Assembly (NCBI RefSeq): GCF_016598595.1
Contig: NZ_CP066786.1
Coordinates: 2,193,501 to 2,257,500 of the forward strand
DNA from: Martelella lutilitoris
GTDB taxonomy: Bacteria; Pseudomonadota; Alphaproteobacteria; Rhizobiales; Rhizobiaceae
Direction: 5' to 3'
Length of the DNA stretch: 64,000 bases
Shown: piece by piece, positions 46,625 through 54,518 of the stretch
Layout of the letters: the number at the start of each line of letters is the position of its first letter
Position numbering within the stretch: position 1 is the first letter of the stretch
Position numbers and translations under genes: made by a program
The notes under the pieces: model-generated
What the model was told of the DNA's origin: nothing
The model's database searches: none
The model's input: only the letters and a program-made list of their open reading frames with translations

Positions 46625-47056
46625 ATGCATTCGCAACTGAAACCTGATCACGGCTATCCGCTTCGGGCCGTTTTCGTGCCGTTTCCCTTGGTGGCTTTCA
46701 CCTTCGCGCTGTTCACAGATATCCTATACTGGCGAACGTCCATGCTGATGTGGCAGAATTTTTCCGCATGGCTGCTCTTCGGCGGGCTCGTCTTCGGCGC
46801 GATTGCCGTCATTGCCGGCCTCGTTGACGCCTTCCGCTCGGAGGCCACCAGGCCTGCCATTCCGGAGACGATCGGCTTTGCCGTCGTTCTCGTCCTCGGC
46901 ATTTTCAATAGCTTTGTCCACGCCGGCGACGGCTGGAAAGCGGTCGTCCCGAACGGACTGATCCTGTCCACCATCACCTTTGTCGTGATCCTGATCACGC
47001 TATGGCTAGCGGCGGTCCGTCCGCTCGCACAGGAATGGAGGCTCAATCATGACTGA
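46625..47056 (+). CDS. DUF2231 membrane protein
   Basis: A 143-residue protein with four membrane helices: PLRAVFVPFPLVAFTFALFTDILYW near residues 12-37, NFSAWLLFGGLVFGAIAVIAGLVDAF near 45-70, IGFAVVLVLGIFNSFVHAGDGW near 82-103, and ILSTITFVVILITLWLAAV near 112-130. The pattern HP/FVPFPLVAFTFALFTDI is that of DUF2231. The function is unknown; some members carry haem. It overlaps the PQQ-type sugar dehydrogenase gene by 8 bases, so the two are cotranscribed and may work together, possibly in electron transfer from the periplasmic dehydrogenase. Confidence 0.88.
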   Translation: MHSQLKPDHGYPLRAVFVPFPLVAFTFALFTDILYWRTSMLMWQNFSAWLLFGGLVFGAIAVIAGLVDAFRSEATRPAIPETIGFAVVLVLGIFNSFVHAGDGWKAVVPNGLILSTITFVVILITLWLAAVRPLAQEWRLNHD

Positions 47057-48689
47057 GACAAACCACAAGAGCCGTATCGCCGGCCTACTGGCCACCGTTA
47101 CCCTCCTCGTCCCGCTTGCCGCCTGCGGCAATGGCGACGAGGTTCAACCTTCCGAGCAGATCGGCGCCAATCCGGTCCTGCCCGAGCCGACCTCTGCGCT
47201 CCTGCCCAGCATGAAAGTCGCCGAAGTCACCGGCTGGCAGGAGGGCGAGACGCCCGACGTCCCCGAAGGCCTGACAATTTCCGCCTACGCGCAGGATCTG
47301 GCAAACCCCCGTACCGTCCACACATTGCCCAATGGCGATGTGCTGGTCGTGCAGGGTCGTGGTCCGGCTGGCGAGCCGCCGAACAGGCCCAAGGACCTGA
47401 TCCGCGGCTGGATCATGTCGATGGCCCACGGCGGCGGCGGCGAGCAGAAGGAGAGCAATCTCATCACGCTCCTGCGTGACAGCGACCGCGACGGCACGGT
47501 GGACGAACGCCATGATCTCCTGACCGGCCTCAACTCCCCCTTCGGCGTCGCCTGGGCGGATGACACGCTCTATGTGGCAGCGACCGACGCGATCCTGACC
47601 TACCCTTACGAACTCGGCCAGAACGAGATCACCGCAGAACCCGAAGTCCTTACGCCGCTTCCGGGCGGACCGATCGACCACCACTGGACCAAGGATCTGG
47701 CGCTGAGCCCTGATGGCGAGACGCTTTACGCTTCCGTCGGTTCGAATTCCAATGTCGCTGAAAATGGTCTTGAGGCCGAAAAGGGACGCGCCGCGATCTG
47801 GCAGGTCGATCGCGAAACAGGAGCATCCAAGGTTTACGCCTCGGGGCTGCGCAATCCGAACGGCCTGAAATTCAACCCCGACACCGGCGAACTCTGGACC
47901 GTCGTCAACGAACGCGACGAACTCGGTCCGAACCTGGTGCCCGACTACATGACTTCTGTCGAGGAAGGCGCGTTCTACGGCTGGCCCTGGAGCTATTACG
48001 GCGACCATGTCGACGAACGCGTCCACCCCAGGAGACCGGACATGGTCGAAAAGGCCATTGCACCCGACTATGCACTTTCGAGCCATGTGGCCTCGCTCGG
48101 CCTGACCTTCTCGCACGGCTCCGCCCTGCCGGAGGACTATGCGAGCGGTGCATTCATCGGCGAGCACGGCAGCTGGAACCGCACCGTTTTCAACGGCTAC
48201 AGGGTCGTCTACGTGCCGTTCGTCAACGGCGAGCCGGCTGCAAGCACGCAGGATGTCGTCACGGGTTTCCTCGATGGTGACGAGGCCCGTGGCCGACCGG
48301 TGGGCGTCGGGATCGACGGCACCGGTGCGCTCCTCGTGGCTGATGATGCCGGCAACACCGTCTGGAGGGTGGCCGCAGCCGATGGCACGACCATCGATGA
48401 ACCGATCGGCACCGACCGGATGCCGCCAGGCTCCGCGGCGGCTGCAGAGGCCGCCGAAACCGACACGACGGCCCCGCAGGGCAGCGCTGCCGGAGCGGCG
48501 GATACCGCAGCGACGCCGGAGGGAGAAGAACCGCCGGCCGCGGCCCAGCAGGATGGCACGCCCTCACCCACTGTCGATGAACAACTGACCGGCCAGCAAC
48601 CGTCCTCGGCGGGCGAAGCCTCGCCGTCGCAGACGGAAATCGCCCCGGCTGTGGAGCCGCCGGGCTCGGTGGAAGACAACAGCCAGTAG
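47049..48689 (+). CDS. PQQ-dependent sugar (sorbosone-type) dehydrogenase, lipoprotein
   Basis: A 546-residue exported protein with a lipoprotein signal (LLATVTLLVPLAACGNG, lipobox Cys near residue 26). Residues about 65-440 form the beta-propeller of the sorbosone/soluble aldose dehydrogenase family: LTISAYAQDLANPRTVHTLPNGDVLV, LNSPFGVAW, HHWTKDLALSPDGETLYASVGS, GLRNPNGLKFNPDTGELWTVVNERDELG, and GEHGSWNR near 385. The last 100 residues are a low-complexity Ala/Pro/Glu/Thr/Gln tail, unusual for the family and probably disordered. It oxidises sugars or aldehydes in the periplasm. Overlaps the DUF2231 gene. Confidence 0.9.
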   Translation: MTETNHKSRIAGLLATVTLLVPLAACGNGDEVQPSEQIGANPVLPEPTSALLPSMKVAEVTGWQEGETPDVPEGLTISAYAQDLANPRTVHTLPNGDVLVVQGRGPAGEPPNRPKDLIRGWIMSMAHGGGGEQKESNLITLLRDSDRDGTVDERHDLLTGLNSPFGVAWADDTLYVAATDAILTYPYELGQNEITAEPEVLTPLPGGPIDHHWTKDLALSPDGETLYASVGSNSNVAENGLEAEKGRAAIWQVDRETGASKVYASGLRNPNGLKFNPDTGELWTVVNERDELGPNLVPDYMTSVEEGAFYGWPWSYYGDHVDERVHPRRPDMVEKAIAPDYALSSHVASLGLTFSHGSALPEDYASGAFIGEHGSWNRTVFNGYRVVYVPFVNGEPAASTQDVVTGFLDGDEARGRPVGVGIDGTGALLVADDAGNTVWRVAAADGTTIDEPIGTDRMPPGSAAAAEAAETDTTAPQGSAAGAADTAATPEGEEPPAAAQQDGTPSPTVDEQLTGQQPSSAGEASPSQTEIAPAVEPPGSVEDNSQ

Positions 48690-48710
48690 GCCTGCGGTTT
48701 CCCGCAAATC

Positions 48711-48733
48711 GCGGCGGCCTTTCCGGCCGCCGC
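48711..48733 (+). other. Intercistronic hairpin
   Basis: A 9-base inverted repeat (GCGGCGGCC / GGCCGCCGC) after the sugar dehydrogenase stop, without a T-run. It may modulate read-through to the 44-residue gene. Confidence 0.5.
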
Positions 48734-48768
48734 TCGTCCCTTCTCGGGCCGCTTGAAGGAAAACAATC

Positions 48769-48903
48769 ATGACCATCTGGATGCTTATTGCCACCGCCGC
48801 CATCATCGCCGCAATCGCAGCTGTCGTTATCTTTGGCCTCACCAATGAAGACAATGCGGCTGAGGCCAATCGGGCGCCGCAGCACGCACTTGAACCGCAG
48901 TGA
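48769..48903 (+). CDS. Tiny membrane protein (44 residues)
   Basis: A short gene starting with ATG after a GAAGGAAAAC site. The product has one membrane helix (IWMLIATAAIIAAIAAVVIFGL, residues 3-24) and a polar tail (TNEDNAAEANRAPQHALEPQ). It lies 79 bases after the sugar dehydrogenase stop and before a strong bidirectional terminator, so it is likely the last member of that operon. It is too short for family assignment. Confidence 0.65.
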   Translation: MTIWMLIATAAIIAAIAAVVIFGLTNEDNAAEANRAPQHALEPQ

Positions 48904-48996
48904 CACCCTGAACTGAAAGGGAGGAGACCCCCAGTCACAGGTGGCGATCGGACGCATCTTGAAATTCGAGGCCATGATAGCCCAGCCGAAAGGACG

Positions 48997-49029
48997 ACGG
49001 CCCGCGCAACAGTTTTGCGCGGGCCGTTC
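48997..49029. terminator. Bidirectional terminator
   Basis: A 13-base stem (ACGGCCCGCGCAA / TTGCGCGGGCCGT) with a 5-base loop, ending in TTCTTG, between convergent plus- and minus-strand genes. Confidence 0.75.
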
Positions 49030-49067
49030 TTGTGGCCGGCGTTCTCACCCGAGAGAGATCGGGCGTC

Positions 49068-50831
49068 CTACAGCACCTCACGCACGACATCAGAACCTAC
49101 GGTCAGCGCGATCTTGCTGCGCTCGGGCGTGCCGCGCGCCAGCGAACGGGCGAAATGAGCAGCCTGCTTGGCACTTACCTTCGGCGGCTGCGGCGGCTCG
49201 TGCGGATCGACAACGGCCTCGACGACGGCCGGTCGGGGTGCGGAGAGCGCCTGTTCCAGAAGCGGACCGCAATCCTTCGGCTTCTCGATGCGATAGCCGT
49301 CGACACCGAAACCCCGCGCAATCATCTCGAAATCGACGGGCTGCAGGTCGCACTCATATTCCGGGTTGCCGAGGAAGACCATCTGTTCCCACTTGATCTG
49401 CCCGAGCGCGTTGTTCTTGATCACGATGACCTTTAGGTTGTTCAGTCCGTAGCGCGCGCAGGTGGCAAGCTCGCCGATCAGCATCGTCATGGCGCCGTCG
49501 CCGACAAAGGCGACAACCTGTCTTTCGGGATAGGCGACGGCCGCCGCAATGGCGTAGGGCAGCCCGCAGGCCATGGAGGCAAGCGTGCCCGAGCAGGAAA
49601 ACATCCTCTCGCCGCTCATGGTGAGGTAGCGCGCCGCCCAGGTCGTCACGGTGCCCGAATCCGTCGCGATGATGGCGTCCGGCGCAAGTAGCCGGTCAAG
49701 TTCATGCGCCACGACCTGCGGCTTCATCGGCTCCTCGTCCAGCGTGCCGCGTTCCGCCAGAAGATCGCGCCATTCCGCCATGTTCTCCTGCGCCTTCTCA
49801 AGGAAGGAGTAGTCCGTACGCGATTCCAGCAGCGGCTCGAGCTGGTCGAGAACCGCGCCCGCCTCGCCCACCAGCCCGCATTCGACGGGATAGCGCAGGC
49901 CGATACGAGAGAAATCGAGATCGATCTGCACCGCCCGCGCCTGATCGGGCTCGGGATAGTATTCGATATAGGGGAAGCTCGACCCGACGATCAGCAGCGT
50001 GTCGCAGTTTTCCATCACCTCCTGGGACGGCCACGTGCCCAGCATGCCGATGCCGCCGGTCGTATAGGGGCTGTCATCGGCGACCGCACCCTTGCCGAGC
50101 AGCGCCTTGACGATGGGCGCACCGAGCTTTTCGGCAATCCGCTCCAGCGCTTCGCCGGCATCGAGCGCGCCCTGCCCCGCCAGTATGGCAGTGCGCTTGC
50201 CGGAATTCAGCACCGCGGCGGCCTTCTCAAGCTCTTGCCTTGCCGGCACTGCAGCGCTGCGGCCGAAATCCGCGCCGAGCGCATGCCCGGCAACATTACG
50301 TGCCGAGCGGCGCTTCGAGGACACCGGCTGGGACTGCACGTCGACGGGAATGGTGATATGGGCAACCCCGCGCTGGCCGAGCGCCGTGTGGCAGGCGCGT
50401 TCAACGACATTCTCCATATGGGCGGGGCCCATGACGCGGGTGTTGTAGACGGCGACGTCCATGAAGAGCTTGTCGAGCTCGACATCCTGCTGGGTATGGG
50501 TATTGAGCAGGTCATGGAACTGCAGCCCGGTAATGGCGAGCACGGGCTGGCCGTCAAGTTTGGCGTCGTAAAGCCCGTTCAGCAGATGAATGCCGCCTGG
50601 ACCCGACGTCGCGAGGCAGACGCCGAGTTTGCCGGTCCACTTCGCGTAACCGCAGGCCGCGAACGCGGCCGCCTCCTCATGACGCACCTGAATGAAGCGG
50701 ATCTCGTCCTTGCGCTTGCGCAGCGCCTCCATCACGCCGTTGATGCCGTCGCCGGGAATGCCGAAGATCGTATCGACGCCCCAGTCGATCAGGCATTCGA
50801 TGAGAATATCACCTGCTGTCGGTTTTGCCAT
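49068..50831 (-). CDS. Thiamine-diphosphate-dependent enzyme, pyruvate oxidase (PoxB)-like
   Basis: A 587-residue ThDP enzyme with the three usual domains. The N-terminal pyrimidine-binding domain has WGVDTIFGIPGDGINGVMEAL near 14-34 and the catalytic Glu in VRHEEAAAFAA (near 48-58). The C-terminal PP domain has the GDGAMTMLIGELATC...NNLKVIVIKNNALGQIKWEQ block, the ThDP/Mg motif, near 440-485. The sequence is closest to the PoxB/YdaP group, stress-induced in Bacillus and common in EcfG regulons. Likely reaction: pyruvate to acetate and CO2 with electron transfer to quinone. It carries no obvious membrane-binding tail. It has its own EcfG-type promoter, separate from the sigma gene. Confidence 0.9.
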   Translation of the reverse strand: MAKPTAGDILIECLIDWGVDTIFGIPGDGINGVMEALRKRKDEIRFIQVRHEEAAAFAACGYAKWTGKLGVCLATSGPGGIHLLNGLYDAKLDGQPVLAITGLQFHDLLNTHTQQDVELDKLFMDVAVYNTRVMGPAHMENVVERACHTALGQRGVAHITIPVDVQSQPVSSKRRSARNVAGHALGADFGRSAAVPARQELEKAAAVLNSGKRTAILAGQGALDAGEALERIAEKLGAPIVKALLGKGAVADDSPYTTGGIGMLGTWPSQEVMENCDTLLIVGSSFPYIEYYPEPDQARAVQIDLDFSRIGLRYPVECGLVGEAGAVLDQLEPLLESRTDYSFLEKAQENMAEWRDLLAERGTLDEEPMKPQVVAHELDRLLAPDAIIATDSGTVTTWAARYLTMSGERMFSCSGTLASMACGLPYAIAAAVAYPERQVVAFVGDGAMTMLIGELATCARYGLNNLKVIVIKNNALGQIKWEQMVFLGNPEYECDLQPVDFEMIARGFGVDGYRIEKPKDCGPLLEQALSAPRPAVVEAVVDPHEPPQPPKVSAKQAAHFARSLARGTPERSKIALTVGSDVVREVL

Positions 50832-50881
50832 TATCTCACTCCTTGCTGTCGTGCCGGCGAAAGTGCCGACGTTCTCCTCCG

Positions 50882-50906
50882 AACAACAAGGGTGCCGCTG
50901 TGTTCC
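50882..50906 (-). promoter_or_regulatory. EcfG-type promoter of the PoxB-like gene
   Basis: Minus strand GGAAC (50906-50902), 17 bases, GTT ending at 50882; ATG 51 bases downstream after GGAGTGAGATA. Confidence 0.7.
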
Positions 50907-50936
50907 CGCTTAAATACCGTCCGGGCCGGAAAGCCC

Positions 50937-51461
50937 CTACCGGCTCTCGCCGAGCTCTTCCAGCAGCAATTGCCTGGCACGATTGACCCGGCTTTTGACC
51001 GTGCCCATCGCGCATCCGCAGATTTCGGCCGTGTCTTCGTAGCTCTCGCCCAGCACAAGGACCAGCACCAGCACTTCGCCATAATGCTGTGGAAGGCGCG
51101 AGATCGCATCCTGCAACTCCCGCCCCCTGACGGACCAGTCCTGCGTGGCATCGGTCTGCGGCGTAGAGGCCACGCAATCCTCCTCGCCGGGCGTCTCCCT
51201 GTTGCGGACCCTGATCTGGGTGTAAAAGGTGTTGCGCATGATGGTGAAAAGCCAGGATTTGAGACGCGTACCCGGCTTGAACTTGTCGAGATTGGCAATG
51301 CCCTTCAGCATTGTCTCCTGAACCAGATCGTCGGCATCGTTGGGATTTTTGCAGAAGGTGCGGGCAAACGCCCGCAAGGCCGGCAAGAGCGCGACGACAT
51401 CCGCGCGCTGCTGTTTCTCCATCTGCTTCGGGGTCTCCGTCTGCTTCTGGTGAAGGTACAT
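50937..51461 (-). CDS. EcfG-type (ECF15) sigma factor
   Basis: A 174-residue ECF sigma factor. Region 2 spans about 20-90 (VVALLPALRAFARTFCKNPNDADDLVQET, TRLKSWLFTIMRN) and region 4 about 115-172 (AISRLPQHYGEVLVLVLVLGESYEDTAEICGCAMGTVKSRVNRARQ). The EICGC-x-x-GT-x-KSRVNRAR ending is the signature of EcfG/RpoE2-type sigmas that direct the alphaproteobacterial general stress response. No phyR or nepR gene is next to it, so it may be a second EcfG copy. Its own upstream region has an EcfG-type promoter, suggesting autoregulation or control by the main EcfG. Confidence 0.88.
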   Translation of the reverse strand: MYLHQKQTETPKQMEKQQRADVVALLPALRAFARTFCKNPNDADDLVQETMLKGIANLDKFKPGTRLKSWLFTIMRNTFYTQIRVRNRETPGEEDCVASTPQTDATQDWSVRGRELQDAISRLPQHYGEVLVLVLVLGESYEDTAEICGCAMGTVKSRVNRARQLLLEELGESR

Positions 51462-51498
51462 CTGCGCTTCCCGGATTGGATTGAGGGCGTCTGGATGA

Positions 51499-51523
51499 AA
51501 CGGGACCGTGGCACAGATGTTCC
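51499..51523 (-). promoter_or_regulatory. EcfG-type promoter of the sigma gene
   Basis: Minus strand GGAAC (51523-51519), 17 bases, GTT ending at 51499; ATG 38 bases downstream. Confidence 0.7.
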
Positions 51524-51599
51524 GTCACGTTCGGCGGAACACGAAATCACCTTATTTGAGACAGGAAACGCCAGCAGCGGGCCGGGATGTCCGGTCCGC

Positions 51600-51787
51600 T
51601 CCGAATGGACAACCTCCTGAAAGCCCACATCTAGGCGCGCAATCGCCGTGCGTCGGTCAGGTCCGAGCGGTTCGCGAAGTTCTGATTTGTTTTCGAGGAA
51701 AGGCCGAAGAGGCTTCGGGATCACGATCCGGGCGAAATAGCGTCCGTCGCGATTGAGAAGATAGCGGTGCTTTGAAGACATTCCCAA
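51600..51787 (-). pseudogene. Truncated tyrosine-recombinase (integrase) N-terminus at tRNA-Pro
   Basis: Starting at ATG 51781 (or 51787), the frame reads SSKHRYLLNRDGRYFARIVIPKPLRPFLENKSELREPLGPDRRTAIARL, the N-terminal domain of phage-type integrases. Homology stops after about 55 residues and the catalytic RHRY domain is gone; the frame then runs on into the sigma-gene upstream region. It lies 87 bases downstream of the 3' end of tRNA-Pro in the same direction, the standard place of an integrase after integration into a tRNA. Confidence 0.75.
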
Positions 51788-51873
51788 CTTCCATTTTGTT
51801 ACGTGTTTTGTAACAGAAAGTTGGCCGAAAAACCAATGAAATCAGTATCTCTAGCGATTTCAGTGCGTTCAAA

Positions 51874-51950
<77 letters not shown>

Positions 51951-52119
51951 ACTGCGGCCCGGATACACCGAAGGCACCGTCGCCGCAACAGGAAAATGGC
52001 TTTTGCCAAAGCTCCGCCGGGATCATCCTGCGCCTGGCGTGAAGCGCAGGATCAGCTTGTTTCTTCCCTTGGTCGCGTCGGGCTGTCGAAAAACCGGTTT
52101 CCACTTTTCGCCCGATGCT

Positions 52120-52599
52120 CTAATATGAAAGCGCCGGGCCGCTGACGCGGTCGCCCGGCTTGAGGCCGTAGCTTTCCGCTTTGCCGCCGCCGATCTCCAG
52201 CACGTAGCGCACGGGCTCCGATGAGCTGATGACCGCCTTCGACCCTGGCACGGCGTTTTCGTGAAAGCCCGAGACCGTGCCGTCGGCCCGGATGAAGACC
52301 ATATCGAGCGGGATCAGCGTGTTGGCCATCCACATCGAGGCCGGACGCGTCTGGCCGAAATCGAAGATCATGCCGCGATCCGCGGCAAGCTCGGTGCGAT
52401 ACATCAGCCCGCGCTGCCGCTGCCGCGGGTCCCTGGCGACCTCGACGACAAGCGGAAAATCCCCGGTTTCCGTGTGGAGCGTCAACTGCGAGACAGGAAA
52501 CAGGACGACGTCGTCCTCTGCCGACGCCATGCCCGCCGCCAGTATTGCGACAAGCCCGATCAGGACGGCGAGCGCCCTGTTGCCGAGACCGCGTTTCAT
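52120..52599 (-). CDS. DUF192 family exported protein
   Basis: A 159-residue protein with a signal peptide (RALAVLIGLVAILAAGMASA, cleavage near residue 27). The DUF192 domain has VEVARDPRQRQRGLMYRTELAADRGMIFDF near residues 53-82, ASMWMANTLIPLDMVFI near 87-104, and YVLEIGGGKAESYGLKPGDRV near the end. The family is widespread, periplasmic in proteobacteria, and of unknown function. Single gene; its promoter is not obvious. Confidence 0.9.
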   Translation of the reverse strand: MKRGLGNRALAVLIGLVAILAAGMASAEDDVVLFPVSQLTLHTETGDFPLVVEVARDPRQRQRGLMYRTELAADRGMIFDFGQTRPASMWMANTLIPLDMVFIRADGTVSGFHENAVPGSKAVISSSEPVRYVLEIGGGKAESYGLKPGDRVSGPALSY

Positions 52600-52753
52600 C
52601 CCATATCCTTTCCGATAGAGCGTCGATACAGCCGGGTTCGAGGACTCGTGCTGTCCTTGCGCGAGGGCAATATCGGCACGGGCGGAAGGCCGGACTGCGA
52701 GGCGTTCGTTTCGATGCCGCCGGCAGCCGGCGCCGAGAGCGGCCGGCGCGGCC

Positions 52754-53332
52754 TCAATGCGTGCGCCGGTTGGCCGTCGGCATGTCGGGGTGGACTTCGG
52801 CCGCCATCAGGCCCTTCGGCCCCTCGCCGAAACGCACCAGCACGCTCTGGCCGGGCACAAGCTCGGTAATGCCGTAGCGCCTCAGCGTTTCCATATGCAC
52901 GAAAATATCCTGCGTCCCCTCGCCGCGGGTCAGGAAACCAAACCCTTTCTCGCGATTGAACCACTTGACCAGGACCCGCTCGAGCCCGCTCGACGGCTCG
53001 ACCTGAACATGGGTCTTGACCGGCGGCAGCTGCGAGGGGTGAACCGCGGTCGACTGGTCCATGGACAGGATGCGGAAAGCCTGCAGGCCGCGTTCGCGCT
53101 TCTGCACCAGCGCCACGACGCGGGTGCCTTCAAGGATTGTCTGGTAGCCGTCCCGCCTCAGGCAGGTCACGTGCAGGAGAATATCCTCCATGCCGTTGTC
53201 GGGCACGACGAAGCCGAAGCCCTTGCCGACGTCGAACCATTTCACGAACCCGGTAACCTCCAGCAGTTCGCCCGTTTCCGTGCCCGCCTCTTCTCCGGCC
53301 GAGTATCGTTCTGCCTCAGACCTTCCGGCCAT
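52754..53332 (-). CDS. Double cold-shock-domain protein
   Basis: A 192-residue protein with two cold-shock domains, about 25-90 and 115-180. The first has VKWFDVGKGFGFVVPDNGMEDILLHVTCLRR; the second has VKWFNREKGFGFLTRGEGTQDIFVHMETLRRYG, which keeps the RNP1-like KGFGFL and RNP2-like DIFVH motifs better. CSD proteins bind single-stranded RNA and DNA and melt structure. Two-domain forms are typical of Rhizobiales. A long 5' leader rich in A/T lies upstream, usual for cold-shock mRNAs. Confidence 0.93.
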   Translation of the reverse strand: MAGRSEAERYSAGEEAGTETGELLEVTGFVKWFDVGKGFGFVVPDNGMEDILLHVTCLRRDGYQTILEGTRVVALVQKRERGLQAFRILSMDQSTAVHPSQLPPVKTHVQVEPSSGLERVLVKWFNREKGFGFLTRGEGTQDIFVHMETLRRYGITELVPGQSVLVRFGEGPKGLMAAEVHPDMPTANRRTH

Positions 53333-53496
53333 ACCGCCCCGCTCCTTGAAAAAACCCGGCTGCGAATTAACTGATTCTTGTCACAAGAATAACATTCATA
53401 CCGAGGGTTCCCGCAAGTTCTAAACGCAAGACCCCGCCAAGCGGGTCCCGCTATCGTGCGAAAGCCTTCTGCCGAACAAACAACAGGGAAGAGAAT

Positions 53497-53937
53497 ATGC
53501 ATTACCTCCACACCATGGTCCGCATTACGGATATCGATGCCTCGCTGCGCTTCTACCGGGACCTGATGGGCCTCAAGGAAGTGCGCCGGATCGACAACGA
53601 CAAGGGCCGATTCACGCTGATCTTCCTCGCCGCGCCGAAGGACATCGAAAACGGCGACGGCGAACACGTGCCGAAGCTGGAGCTGACCTACAACTGGGAT
53701 CCGGAAGAATATGACGGCGGCCGCAATTTCGGTCACCTCGCCTATCGCGTCGAAAACATCTACGATTTCTGCCAGAAGCTGTCGGATGCCGGCGTGATCA
53801 TCAATCGGCCGCCGCGCGACGGCAACATGGCCTTCGTCCGCTCGCCCGACGGCATCTCGATCGAGATTCTTCAGGAGGGCGATCCGCTGGAGCCGAAAGA
53901 GCCCTGGGCGTCGATGCCAAACACGGGAAGCTGGTGA
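53497..53937 (+). CDS. gloA: Lactoylglutathione lyase (glyoxalase I)
   Basis: A 146-residue metalloenzyme that converts the methylglyoxal-glutathione hemithioacetal to S-lactoylglutathione. The start MHYLHTMVRITDIDASLRFYRDLMGL (metal ligand His at residue 5), the Glu ligand in LELTYNWD near residues 65-72, the His ligand in FGHLAYRVENIY near 82-93 and the last Glu in GISIEILQEG near 120-129 are all present. ATG follows AGGGAAGAGAAT. A terminator hairpin follows its stop. Confidence 0.93.
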   Translation: MHYLHTMVRITDIDASLRFYRDLMGLKEVRRIDNDKGRFTLIFLAAPKDIENGDGEHVPKLELTYNWDPEEYDGGRNFGHLAYRVENIYDFCQKLSDAGVIINRPPRDGNMAFVRSPDGISIEILQEGDPLEPKEPWASMPNTGSW

Positions 53938-53946
53938 CGGGCCTTC

Positions 53947-53970
53947 ATGCCGCGCCGTAGGGCGCGGCAT
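53947..53970 (+). terminator. Terminator-like hairpin after gloA
   Basis: A 10-base inverted repeat (ATGCCGCGCC / GGCGCGGCAT) with a GTAG loop, followed by CTTG. The T-run is weak. Confidence 0.6.
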
Positions 53971-54103
53971 CTTGCCATTAAAATCAATCGGTTACACCAA
54001 AGCCCGAACGATCTGTCTGAACATGTCGTTTTTTTGAAGAAATCGCTGTTTTACGCTTGCAGCAATTCTGTTGCCTGATTATAAGGGCGCCCAGCGAACG
54101 CAC

Positions 54104-54178
54104 GCGCCCTTCGTCTATCGGTTAGGACGCCAGATTTTCATTCTGGAAAGAGGGGTTCGATTCCCCTAGGGCGTGCCA
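54104..54178 (+). tRNA. tRNA-Glu (anticodon TTC), copy 1
   Basis: A 75-base tRNA with G-U closed acceptor stem (GCGCCCT / AGGGCGT), anticodon loop TTTTCAT (TTC), T-arm GGGGTTCGATTCCCC and encoded CCA. First of three tandem tRNA-Glu genes. Confidence 0.95.
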
Positions 54179-54288
54179 TTCGCGCGCGGTTGAAAGCCGC
54201 GTCGCCGTGGGTCCGGGGCGAGCCTCGGATCACGTGTTTTCGCTGACCGGCGGGAGAGCCTCGGGCAATTCCGTAAAACATGAGATGC

Positions 54289-54363
54289 GCGCCCTTCGTC
54301 TATCGGTTAGGACGCCAGATTTTCATTCTGGAAAGAGGGGTTCGATTCCCCTAGGGCGTGCCA
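54289..54363 (+). tRNA. tRNA-Glu (anticodon TTC), copy 2
   Basis: Identical in sequence to the first copy over the whole tRNA; the flanks differ, so this is a gene duplication and not a larger repeat. Confidence 0.95.
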
Positions 54364-54443
54364 CTCATTGTCTGCCTGACGGCAACCACCCCTGTTTTAC
54401 AGAGATGGCGACCGCCAATATATGCCGCCTGCGGCCAACGCAT

Positions 54444-54518
54444 GCGCCCTTCGTCTATCGGTTAGGACGCCAGATTCTCATTCTGGAAAGAGGGGTTCGA
54501 TTCCCCTAGGGCGTACCA
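54444..54518 (+). tRNA. tRNA-Glu (anticodon CTC)
   Basis: Differs from the other two at the anticodon (TTCTCAT, CTC) and at the discriminator base (A instead of G before CCA). It is an isoacceptor reading GAG, derived from the same duplication. Confidence 0.93.

Noticed and set aside
49704..51620. 638-residue plus-strand open frame opposite the PoxB-like and sigma genes
   Set aside because: Antisense shadow; both minus-strand genes show complete family motifs.
53409..53435. GGAAC before the cold-shock gene (minus strand)
   Set aside because: The following TT is at a 17-base distance, not 18-19, and no GTT box; not called an EcfG promoter.
54104..54518. Spaced 75-base repeats that could look like a CRISPR or other array
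   Set aside because: The repeats are complete tRNA-Glu genes; spacers are unequal. No CRISPR array is seen in the window.
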